In this document: piece by piece, positions 25,501 to 31,730 of the stretch | How positions within the stretch are numbered: the first letter of the stretch is position 1 | Layout: each line of letters starts with the position of its first letter | NCBI GenBank assembly: GCA_035593725.1 | Contig: DAOSZN010000006.1 | Coordinates: forward strand, 27,528-91,527 | Length of the DNA stretch: 64,000 nt | Reading direction: 5' to 3' | Source: UBA4971 sp029551185 | GTDB taxonomy: Bacteria; Bacillota; SHA-98; UBA4971 | Made by a program: the position numbers and the translations under genes | Notes under the pieces: generated by a model | Database searches by the model: none | Told to the model about the DNA's origin: nothing | Seen by the model: only the letters and a program-made list of their open reading frames with translations

Positions 25501-27544
25501 CATCAAGGAAATTATCCTTCACTGAAACATACATGACCTTCTCCTGGCAATAGAGGCGCTTCCCACGGACCAATGTTACTGTAAAGAACGCGTTAGGACT
25601 GAGTTCTTCAGTTATTGGGATCTCAAACAGGCGTGTATGCCCGGCCAGTTCAACCACTTCATAAGAAATCAGATCCCGTCCTTCTATGGCAGCAATAGCC
25701 CAGACATGATCAAAAGTGGTATTCACAAGGACTTTCGCAACGTCCCCTATCTCATAGACGTCTTTATCAGTTATGATTTCAATTTCCGTGCCACCGTAAC
25801 TGGGCCATCTGCCTGCATCACTTGCTACCCAAACGTAAGCTTCTTCTGTTATTTGATTCCCCCGCGAGTCAGATCCTGAAACTTCTACGACATAGGACCC
25901 TTCTTCTTTCGGAGTAAACTGACACTCTGCCTTACCGTCTGCCCCTGTAGCAAGCTTTCCGGCCTGTTCCTTCCATCCGGTGGACTTCTTCCCGTCCCAC
26001 TTGACTTTCATAGCCTGCCATGTAAGATTCGTTGCGAAACACTTGCCGTCAAGGGTTTCCGCCTTCACGAGAATTCTTACCTGCTCTCCGGGAGATACCA
26101 CGTACTCGGCAGGCTGAACCACTAAATCAAAAAGACCTCTGGCCAAGATCACTGAAGTCCTACCGCTGACTTCACGCAAGCTCTCATCAGTTACAGTAGC
26201 TTCCACGAACAATCTCTTGGATCTTTGAATTTTTTCCGTCTCGAGAGAAAACTCCATGACGCCGCTGTCTGAAGTTACACCTTCCCCTGAATCCACCAGG
26301 TCTCCATAGTAACCATAGTCTTCATCCATAACGGAAAAATAGCCTAAATCCTCTGTGGAATAGTAAGGACGGTAATACGGTTGGGCATAGACTGCATATC
26401 TTACTTTAGCATTGGGAACAGGCTTGCCGAAATAGTAAGCAGCTGCGATTTCACAAGATATGTCATCCCCTGCTACATACACTTCCCTATCAGTAGAGAC
26501 TGTGACTTCATACTCAGGCTTTCTATACTCAGCCACCTTGAACCAGCCGTAATGCGTGCTTCCTCTGACATTGGCAAGAACCCTGTAAGTACCCAGCGAA
26601 GGTTCATCCCCCAGAATAACCTCCCCTGTAAAAGAGCCGTATTCGTTGGTTTTGGTTTCTGTCTTATAGATGCACGCATCCTTTGCATCTCTAACCTCAA
26701 CTGTGACTTTTTCATCATCCAGGACCTTAAAGGTTCCGCCGGTATCTTCACGGAGAATACCTTTCAGCGATACTTTTTGACCCGGCCTGTATATAGGCCT
26801 ATCAGTGTATATATATACTTTGTACCTGGAGTCCTCCCAGTAGCTCCAAGAACTCACCTGGGCGAAACTCCGGCCTTTGCCGTCTTCCTCAGTGCCGACT
26901 ACACAGATGCCTCCCTTTGGAATATTCTCCATATCAAGCAGGCATACCCCGTCATGGTTTGTGGCTCCCTTTCCAATGATTTCCCTGTTTTCGCCATATA
27001 CGACAATGTCAACACCTTCTTCGGGAGCGTCTTCGCTGAAAGTATGGGCGTACACTAAAAGTTCGCTCTGGCCCTGTTTTGTCACAAGCCCCAGATCAGT
27101 TACAAGAAACCATTCGCTTGCTTCGCGCCCCTCACTGTCTTGGGCTTTGATTACATACCCTCCCCTGCCTTCAGATTGAACCCTGACATTTATGGAGAAT
27201 TCTCCTCCCGCCTTTTTGGGGCGAGGGTATTCAGAAAACTTCCGCACCAGGCTCGCGTCTTGCGGCAGGTTTTCTGCGCAAGACGATAATGAACCATGCT
27301 TTTCATAGTGCGTAGCAGGATCAAACTTCCACACTGTAAAGTCAATCCTGGTTGAGCCCATTCCTCTTACGCAAATTACAGGCGTCTCAGAAGTCTGAAG
27401 CACTCGATCTTCTGAATACATGTATAGGTAACCTTCAGCTCCCCTACTGTCTGCCGGAAATGATCGTAGAATAAAAATGAGTCCGATGAATAAAACGACA
27501 ATAACGCCTGTCACAAGAAACTTTTGAGAAGACTTCGCAGTCAT
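22517..27544 (-). CDS. Alpha-2-macroglobulin family protein fused to a VanW domain
   Basis: A 1675-residue cell-surface protein. It has an N-terminal membrane anchor (about 9-28), then macroglobulin beta-domains with the TDRPIYRPGQKVSLKG signature (about 245). The thioester motif is intact in YPYGCLEQTMNSF (Cys993, Gln996) and is followed by the helical thioester domain (about 990-1250) and a receptor-like beta-domain. The last about 160 residues are a VanW domain, with GGKSVPGVAGGICQVSTTLY and RHPHSQPVDYVPPGLDATV. Bacterial members trap proteases covalently through the thioester; VanW function is unclear but is tied to the cell wall. Fusion of the two is noteworthy. The gene lies between nrdJ (15 nt) and the AMMECR1-like gene (6 nt), not next to a PbpC gene as in Proteobacteria. 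Confidence 0.93.
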   Translation of the reverse strand: MTAKSSQKFLVTGVIVVLFIGLIFILRSFPADSRGAEGYLYMYSEDRVLQTSETPVICVRGMGSTRIDFTVWKFDPATHYEKHGSLSSCAENLPQDASLVRKFSEYPRPKKAGGEFSINVRVQSEGRGGYVIKAQDSEGREASEWFLVTDLGLVTKQGQSELLVYAHTFSEDAPEEGVDIVVYGENREIIGKGATNHDGVCLLDMENIPKGGICVVGTEEDGKGRSFAQVSSWSYWEDSRYKVYIYTDRPIYRPGQKVSLKGILREDTGGTFKVLDDEKVTVEVRDAKDACIYKTETKTNEYGSFTGEVILGDEPSLGTYRVLANVRGSTHYGWFKVAEYRKPEYEVTVSTDREVYVAGDDISCEIAAAYYFGKPVPNAKVRYAVYAQPYYRPYYSTEDLGYFSVMDEDYGYYGDLVDSGEGVTSDSGVMEFSLETEKIQRSKRLFVEATVTDESLREVSGRTSVILARGLFDLVVQPAEYVVSPGEQVRILVKAETLDGKCFATNLTWQAMKVKWDGKKSTGWKEQAGKLATGADGKAECQFTPKEEGSYVVEVSGSDSRGNQITEEAYVWVASDAGRWPSYGGTEIEIITDKDVYEIGDVAKVLVNTTFDHVWAIAAIEGRDLISYEVVELAGHTRLFEIPITEELSPNAFFTVTLVRGKRLYCQEKVMYVSVKDNFLDVSIMPDKETYGPGEKASYTIKTCDHGGNPVQAEVSLGVVDASIYAIQRELMPDIRKAFYGSIWNRTITNYSFPRWYYGGADKEADASDVRKDFPDTAFWAPTVLTDRKGTAKVTFTMPDSLTTWRATVKAHTLATQVGSATYDVITTKDLIVRLAAPRFFTFGDTTYVSTIVHNYTAKEIDAKVNLKADGVKVTDGDERSVSLAPGDKATLDWKITCDKVGVAKFTASINAGRMRDALEINVPVLPFGKQTQVFQGGEVGDDPIQDGEAKIEFDIPEDVLDNTVSVEVRLAPSVAATALGALEYLTSYPYGCLEQTMNSFLPNIIVSKTLNELGIEMPEVSKDLPKMVEAGLARIYRYQHYEDGWGWWEYDEPNARMTAYAVYGLNLAKNAGFRVDNGVLMRGKKALGRFLNNPRNVDELVYNLFVMSEVGEKVLPRLDEMIDRRNELSNCSLAFLALTLKNVEREKDAKIVLDDLLNRSRGDDTRTYWEASSFEWYFADNRVETTAYALLAMLAVDPDNPSAPGVVRWLSETRSGNAWSSTKDTAIAIMALTEYMKLRDEISPNITATARLNGKRVERTRFTGKHVWDKETIIEIDPKQLIPGKNELVIQKSGKGRLYYSVACKHYTPSQSLAPEENGICVRRGYYRKVKGSDTYEPITGPVNQGDEITVRITINTDRPRTYIMVEDPLPSGFEVVDTPCDSYSWDFWYGRKEIRDEKLAIFSSYLKEGENEIVYSIRAERPGEYKVMPTRVWGMYAPDIYGSSESYEIVCQLPTIAGFSTTVKDPELNRNHNIALAASMIDGFQLQPGEVFSFDKVLGPRLKSEGYKDARVIRGGKSVPGVAGGICQVSTTLYNAVLRAGLEIIERHPHSQPVDYVPPGLDATVSDEAGLDLRFKNQLDVPVTIGACMEGARLIVEIKAGLPTPRNVQVATEVLDVERPRLIGAGASDAKVSGGKNGVRVAVWRSIDIDGTVSRELISEDYYKPIHAVAYDI

Positions 27545-27550
27545 TTAAAC

Positions 27551-28369
27551 TTACCCCCTCACGGGTAAGGTTTTTCCAAACCTTTCCGTTTCAAACACAT
27601 ATAACTCGAATGGAACACCCGGGCCTATACCTGCTTCCCGCATAGCCCACTTTCTTTGATATGCTGCAGTTTTAGCCTCACCTGGCAAAATTACCCCGGA
27701 GAGTCCGCCTGCCTTTACCAATACTCCTTCCAGACGCGGGTTTACCTCTATATCCGGACTCTCTCTCCTAATCCTTCCTACCACAGATACGCAAAAGTCA
27801 AGTTTTGGTAAGTCTTCCTTGTTGATAGGCCGGTGACGCATATCCATGGTAGCTGCCATCTTTGCCGCCCAGGCAATCTCCTGCTGCAGATTGGACTCGG
27901 CAGGACAGACCCTTCCCATACATCCCCTGACCTTGCCGTCAATTATCAAAGTGACGAATGCCCCGGCTTGAATCTCTTGAAGCGGACTTGACACAAGTTG
28001 AGCGGAGTCTTCGTGCTTTGACTCCGTCCTTTTATTCTGAATAACTTCAGTCACAGAAGCCCTGGCAATGTCCAGGATTTCTCTTTCCAAAGCAGGAGAA
28101 CGTAAAGACCTGAGCTTATCAAGCGCGTCACCTCCGGGGACGTCTGAGGATGTCAGGTCGGAGGAGATTAATATCCCGTTGTCTTCTATTGAGTCCTGAA
28201 GCCCTGATTGCCATGGCAAAACTGTCATCTCTGCTTCAATTTGACCCCTACGGCTGGAGACATCGCCTGTAGACTTCATGACAGTTGTACCTATAGCGAT
28301 AAGCACAATAAACGCGCCGGCAATAACCAGATAGCGCTGACCATGCTTTCTCTTGTCAATCGCAGTCAC
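27551..28369 (-). CDS. Membrane-anchored AMMECR1-domain protein
   Basis: A 272-residue protein with one N-terminal transmembrane helix (about 12-27) followed by a linker and an AMMECR1 domain (about 95-272). The domain is recognised from GAFVTLIIDGKVRGCMGRV, then MAATMDMRHRPINKEDLPKLDF and the C-terminal KTAAYQRKWAMREAGI segment. AMMECR1 proteins are widespread and of unknown biochemical role; bacterial ones often occur with Memo and a radical SAM protein, neither of which is here. The membrane anchor is unusual, since most are soluble. The gene is first in the set leading to the macroglobulin and nrdJ, and a promoter with a palindrome over its -35 box lies upstream. Confidence 0.8.
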   Translation of the reverse strand: MTAIDKRKHGQRYLVIAGAFIVLIAIGTTVMKSTGDVSSRRGQIEAEMTVLPWQSGLQDSIEDNGILISSDLTSSDVPGGDALDKLRSLRSPALEREILDIARASVTEVIQNKRTESKHEDSAQLVSSPLQEIQAGAFVTLIIDGKVRGCMGRVCPAESNLQQEIAWAAKMAATMDMRHRPINKEDLPKLDFCVSVVGRIRRESPDIEVNPRLEGVLVKAGGLSGVILPGEAKTAAYQRKWAMREAGIGPGVPFELYVFETERFGKTLPVRG

Positions 28370-28428
28370 GAAATTGGAAGCCCCTTTTCTGAAGCAAGTG
28401 TAGGTTTCTTCTAATTGAGTTCTATTTC

Positions 28429-28464
28429 TTGATATGCGATTCCTTCATGATTCACAAATGTGAA
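28429..28464 (-). promoter_or_regulatory. Promoter of the AMMECR1-macroglobulin set with an operator-like palindrome
   Basis: On the minus strand TTGTGA (28452-28457) and TATCAA (28429-28434) are spaced 17 bp apart. The 14-bp palindrome TTCACAAATGTGAA (28451-28464) covers the -35 box. Its half-sites resemble those of CRP/FNR-like regulators but are in the opposite arrangement, so the binding protein is unknown. The palindrome also lies between two divergent genes and could affect the LysM gene. Confidence 0.45.
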
Positions 28465-28591
28465 CCTTTAAAGTATTGGATCAATCGCCTTAAGTCTGGA
28501 AGCATTAACCCTCAAATGATAGGTGACAGTAACGCCCATCATGCCTTGGAATAACATGTTGTGAGGAAGTCTTCAATAAGGGGGAATCATT

Positions 28592-29458
28592 ATGATCACA
28601 TATATAGTCCAGCCCGGTGATACCCTTACATTGATTGCTCAACGGTTCGGTTCGACAGTAACAGCGATTGTCACAACCAACAATATTTCCGATCCGAATC
28701 TCATTTTTGTGGGACAAGTGCTTCAAATACCGGTAGCAGGCGCGCAGCCGACACCTCCTCCGCCTGCCCCACCTATGCCGACCCCGACACCACCTACCAT
28801 TACAGTGCCGGCAGGCTTCAGGCTCTATATTGTGCAGCCAACGGATACTCTGGCAGAACTTGCAGCCCGTTTTGGCACGACAGTCGAGGTGCTGGTGACA
28901 GTAAACCGTATCTCTGATCCGAACCTCATATCCGTGGGACAGGTCTTGTTTGTTCCTATAAAACCAACTATAGTCATACCCACACCGCCGCCTGCGCCGC
29001 CTACACCACCGACACCGCCCGCCCCTCCTGCGCCTCCGGCACCTCCCAAGCCAACTGTCCCGGTCACAGGGGTAAATCAGGTGTCTGTCATCCAGGACGG
29101 ACTAAGGCATACTTTCATGGTGAACAGGACAACATTCTCACGGGGCGAGCCTGTGCGCCTCAGTTTTAGCAAAACCAATGTCACCGGTACCCCTGTAACA
29201 ATTACTTACAGATCAAGCCAGAGATATGATTTTGTCGTGACACGATCAGGAAGGGAGATTTGGCGCTGGTCCCAGGGACGGTTTTTCACGTTCGCTTTGG
29301 AAAGAATTACGCTGGCAGCCGGACAGCGTCTGCTTCATGTGCAGATTTGGAATCAGACAACAAATGAAGGGGTCCCTGTGACTCCAGGGATTTACACTGT
29401 CACAGCAACCAACACAGGAACCGGAGTGAAGCTTAGCCTTCAAATTGAAATCCGGTGA
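28592..29458 (+). CDS. LysM-LysM-BsuPI domain protein (spore-coat type)
   Basis: A 288-residue protein with no signal peptide. Two LysM peptidoglycan-binding domains (about 1-48 and 72-117; YIVQPGDTLTLIAQRFG and YIVQPTDTLAELAARFG) are joined by proline-rich linkers. The C-terminal domain (about 160-288) has YDFVVTRSGREIWRWSQG and FTFALERITLAAGQ, the pattern of the BsuPI intracellular proteinase inhibitor domain. LysM proteins without export signals in Clostridia and Bacilli are usually deposited on the forespore surface from the mother cell, so a coat or cortex role is inferred. The ATG follows AAGGGGGAATC. It is monocistronic, about 220 bp from the divergent AMMECR1-like gene. Confidence 0.85.
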   Translation: MITYIVQPGDTLTLIAQRFGSTVTAIVTTNNISDPNLIFVGQVLQIPVAGAQPTPPPPAPPMPTPTPPTITVPAGFRLYIVQPTDTLAELAARFGTTVEVLVTVNRISDPNLISVGQVLFVPIKPTIVIPTPPPAPPTPPTPPAPPAPPAPPKPTVPVTGVNQVSVIQDGLRHTFMVNRTTFSRGEPVRLSFSKTNVTGTPVTITYRSSQRYDFVVTRSGREIWRWSQGRFFTFALERITLAAGQRLLHVQIWNQTTNEGVPVTPGIYTVTATNTGTGVKLSLQIEIR

Positions 29459-29554
29459 ATAGAATCCGACTGTCCTCGACTTGCCACTTACTTACGGTGT
29501 ATAATCGTGATTGACACGCACCCGGATATCGGGTTAGCAGAGGAGGCGTACATT

Positions 29555-29773
29555 TTGCGCGAGCGAGTAGAGAAAGTCCTTGAGAAAGTCAGAGTTGCGC
29601 TCAAAGCGCACGGTGGTGACGTGGAACTTGTCGGAATTGAAGGCAACGTAGTGAAAGTAAAGCTTACCGGTGCCTGCGTCGGGTGCCCATTCTCCAGGAT
29701 GACTTTGAAAAATGGCGTAGAACAGGCACTCAAGGAGGAAATCCCCGAAATAGAAAGAGTGGAGGCAGAGTAA
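29555..29773 (+). CDS. NifU-like Fe-S scaffold domain protein
   Basis: A 72-residue protein equal to the C-terminal domain of NifU (NfuA-type), which carries or delivers Fe-S clusters. The motif LTGACVGCPFSRMTLKNGVEQ holds the cluster-binding CxxC, and HGGDVELVGIEGNVVKVKL precedes it. TTG at 29555 is chosen because GAGGAGG sits eight bases upstream; an in-frame GTG at 29507 would add 16 residues without a ribosome site. It follows the LysM gene by about 100 nt but need not share its transcript. Confidence 0.88.
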   Translation: MRERVEKVLEKVRVALKAHGGDVELVGIEGNVVKVKLTGACVGCPFSRMTLKNGVEQALKEEIPEIERVEAE

Positions 29774-29791
29774 GGCCCAAAACACACGGCA

Positions 29792-29995
29792 TTACCCGGT
29801 ACATAAGATGCAGCCGCCCGAAGTTTGGGCGGCATGCAGTTCTATCTGAGCAATCCGCAGCGATGTGAAAGCCTGGTGCCTGCCTTCATCTTTGAAAAAC
29901 AACACCTGATTCTTGCCGGCCGGTCCTATACATGAAACTTTAGCGTCATAATCTGTCTCAGCCACGAGAATATCAGTCGCATATGCCTTATTCAC
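29792..29995 (-). other. Short open frame trailing hutU, possible gene remnant
   Basis: A 67-residue frame opens with GTG overlapping the hutU stop codon by eight bases and ends near nifU. Its first half (ILVAETDYDAKVSCIGPAGKN) resembles a stretch conserved in aldehyde ferredoxin oxidoreductases (IGPAGEN), but the rest matches nothing I know. It has no ribosome site and contains the convergent hairpin at 29809-29838. It may be a chance frame or a decayed gene fragment. Confidence 0.2.
29809..29838. terminator. Hairpin between convergent nifU-like and hutU genes
   Basis: GCCGCCC (29813-29819) pairs with GGGCGGC (29827-29833) around a 7-nt loop. The stem extends through TGCA/TGCA with one bulged base. 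It sits where two convergent transcripts meet. Neither side has a strong T-run, so termination efficiency is uncertain. Confidence 0.45.
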
Positions 29996-31643
29996 AGTCC
30001 AGCATCGGAATCTTAATGCCGTGTTTCCTCGCAGTCTCGATAGCCTTGTCATACCCTGCGTCAGCATGACGCATGACACCGGAACCGGGATCCGTAGTGA
30101 GCACTCGCTCCAGCCTGAAATCCGCCTCATCACTACCGTCCGCGACTACCACCATTCCCGCATGGATCGAGTAGCCAATCCCTACACCCCCACCGTGATG
30201 GACAGAGACCCATGAAGCCCCGGATACCGCATTCAGAAGCGCATTCAAGATTGGCCAGTCAGCTATGGCGTCGCTCCCGTCTCGCATCCCTTCCGTCTCT
30301 CGGTTCGGAGATGCGACTGAGCCGGCGTCAAGGTGATCTCTGCCGATTACTATAGGAGCAGATATCTCACCCTGTCTCACCAGCTCATTGATGGCCTTAC
30401 CGAACTTGGCCCGCTCGCCGTACCCCAACCAGCATATCCTCGCCGGCAGCCCCTGAAACTTGACCTTTTCGCGGGCGAATCTAATCCACTGCGCCAGACG
30501 CTTGTCTTCAGGGAATTCCCTTAGCACAACCTCGTCTGTCTTGTAGATATCAGCCGGATCCCCGGAAAGCGCCACCCATCTGAAAGGCCCTTTCCCTTCA
30601 CAGAAAAGGGGACGAATGTAAGCAGGCACGAATCCGGGATAGGAGAATGCGTCTTTAACCCCTGCATTACACGCCTGCTGCCTTATGTTATTGCCATAGT
30701 CAAAAACCACGGCACCCCTACGTTTCATTTCCAGCATTGCTTCAACTTGAACTGCCATGGATTTCATAGCGCGTTCTATGTACTGCTTAGGGTCGCGTTT
30801 TCTTAACGCCTCAGCCTCAGCCAAGGAGACACCCATAGGAACATATCCGCCTAAGGGATCATGGGCTGAAGTCTGGTCTGTAACTACATCAGGAATTATC
30901 CCTCGCTTCACAAACTCAGGATGGGTTTCGGCTGCGTTGCCAAGCAAAGCTATGGAGAGGGGTTCTTTCTTCTCCTGAGCTTCCCGGGCCAATTGCACAG
31001 CCTCATCAATGCTTGTTGTCATCATATCGCAATACCCTGTCTCAAGCCTTCTCCGGATACGCTCCTCGTTTACCTCGACTGCTATAACAACCCCGTCATT
31101 CATTGTAACAGCCAGAGGCTGGGCGCCACCCATCCCTCCGAGACCTGCGGTAAGGGTCAGCTTTCCTGCCAAACTCCCGCCGAAGTGCTGCCTTGCAGCT
31201 TCGGCAAAGGTCTCATACGTCCCTTGCAATATGCCTTGGGTGCCGATATAGATCCAGCTCCCTGCAGTCATCTGTCCGTACATGGTAAGACCCATCTCTT
31301 CGAGCTCCCAGAAAGTCTCCCACGTAGCCCACTTTGGGACAAGCATTGAGTTGGATATTAGCACTCTCGGAGCAAACCTGTGAGTACGAAACACCCCTAC
31401 AGGTTTCCCTGACTGCACGAGAAGAGTCTCATCATTCCCGAGCTCTTTGAGACTCCTGAGTATTGCATCAAAAGCCTCCCAGTTACGCGCTGCCCTGCCC
31501 CGGCCACCGTACACAACAAGCTCAGAAGGATTCTCAGCTACATCAGGGTCTAAGTTATTCATGAGCATTCGCATAGCAGCTTCCTGCTGCCAGCCTTTGC
31601 ACGAGATCGTAGAGCCCCTCGGAGCCTTTACCACTCGCGACAC
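29988..31643 (-). CDS. hutU: Urocanate hydratase
   Basis: Converts urocanate to imidazolonepropionate in histidine breakdown, using a tightly bound NAD+. GTG at 31643 gives 551 residues, the size of Bacillus HutU. It follows a GGGGGTGAAGG ribosome site, and an earlier in-frame start would lie inside the ftsH terminator. Recognisable segments are VYGGRGRAARNWEAFD, LTAGLGGMGGAQPLAVTMNDG, the active-site region RICWLGYGERAKFG, SVHHGGGVGIGYSIHAGMV and the end HADAGYDKAIETARKHGI. The gene is complete. No hutH, hutI or other histidine-utilisation gene is adjacent, so it is an isolated member of its pathway within this window. Confidence 0.96.
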   Translation of the reverse strand: MSRVVKAPRGSTISCKGWQQEAAMRMLMNNLDPDVAENPSELVVYGGRGRAARNWEAFDAILRSLKELGNDETLLVQSGKPVGVFRTHRFAPRVLISNSMLVPKWATWETFWELEEMGLTMYGQMTAGSWIYIGTQGILQGTYETFAEAARQHFGGSLAGKLTLTAGLGGMGGAQPLAVTMNDGVVIAVEVNEERIRRRLETGYCDMMTTSIDEAVQLAREAQEKKEPLSIALLGNAAETHPEFVKRGIIPDVVTDQTSAHDPLGGYVPMGVSLAEAEALRKRDPKQYIERAMKSMAVQVEAMLEMKRRGAVVFDYGNNIRQQACNAGVKDAFSYPGFVPAYIRPLFCEGKGPFRWVALSGDPADIYKTDEVVLREFPEDKRLAQWIRFAREKVKFQGLPARICWLGYGERAKFGKAINELVRQGEISAPIVIGRDHLDAGSVASPNRETEGMRDGSDAIADWPILNALLNAVSGASWVSVHHGGGVGIGYSIHAGMVVVADGSDEADFRLERVLTTDPGSGVMRHADAGYDKAIETARKHGIKIPMLDCE

Positions 31644-31659
31644 ATCCTTCACCCCCTGA

Positions 31660-31712
31660 ATATAAAGTAAAACGGGCAAGGTTTCTTTCTATAGTCTGAT
31701 CCCTTGCCCGTT
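31660..31712 (-). terminator. Intrinsic terminator of ftsH
   Basis: On the minus strand AACGGGCAAGG (31702-31712) pairs with CCTTGCCCGTT (31671-31681) around a 20-nt loop, and TTTACTTTA follows the stem. It ends the ftsH transcript immediately before hutU and helps fix the hutU start downstream of it. Confidence 0.8.
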
Positions 31713-31730
31713 CTTGAACCACCGTAACTG

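Noticed and set aside
26381..27058. Long plus-strand frame (225 codons) inside the macroglobulin gene
   Set aside because: Antisense to a clearly coding sequence and without recognisable domains or a ribosome site.
28825..29067. Glycine-rich frame opposite the LysM gene
   Set aside because: It is the complement of the proline-rich linkers of the LysM protein; no ribosome site.
29988..31643. hutU as evidence of a broken histidine-utilisation operon
   Set aside because: The gene is intact, with its own ribosome site after a terminator; missing partners may simply be elsewhere in the genome.
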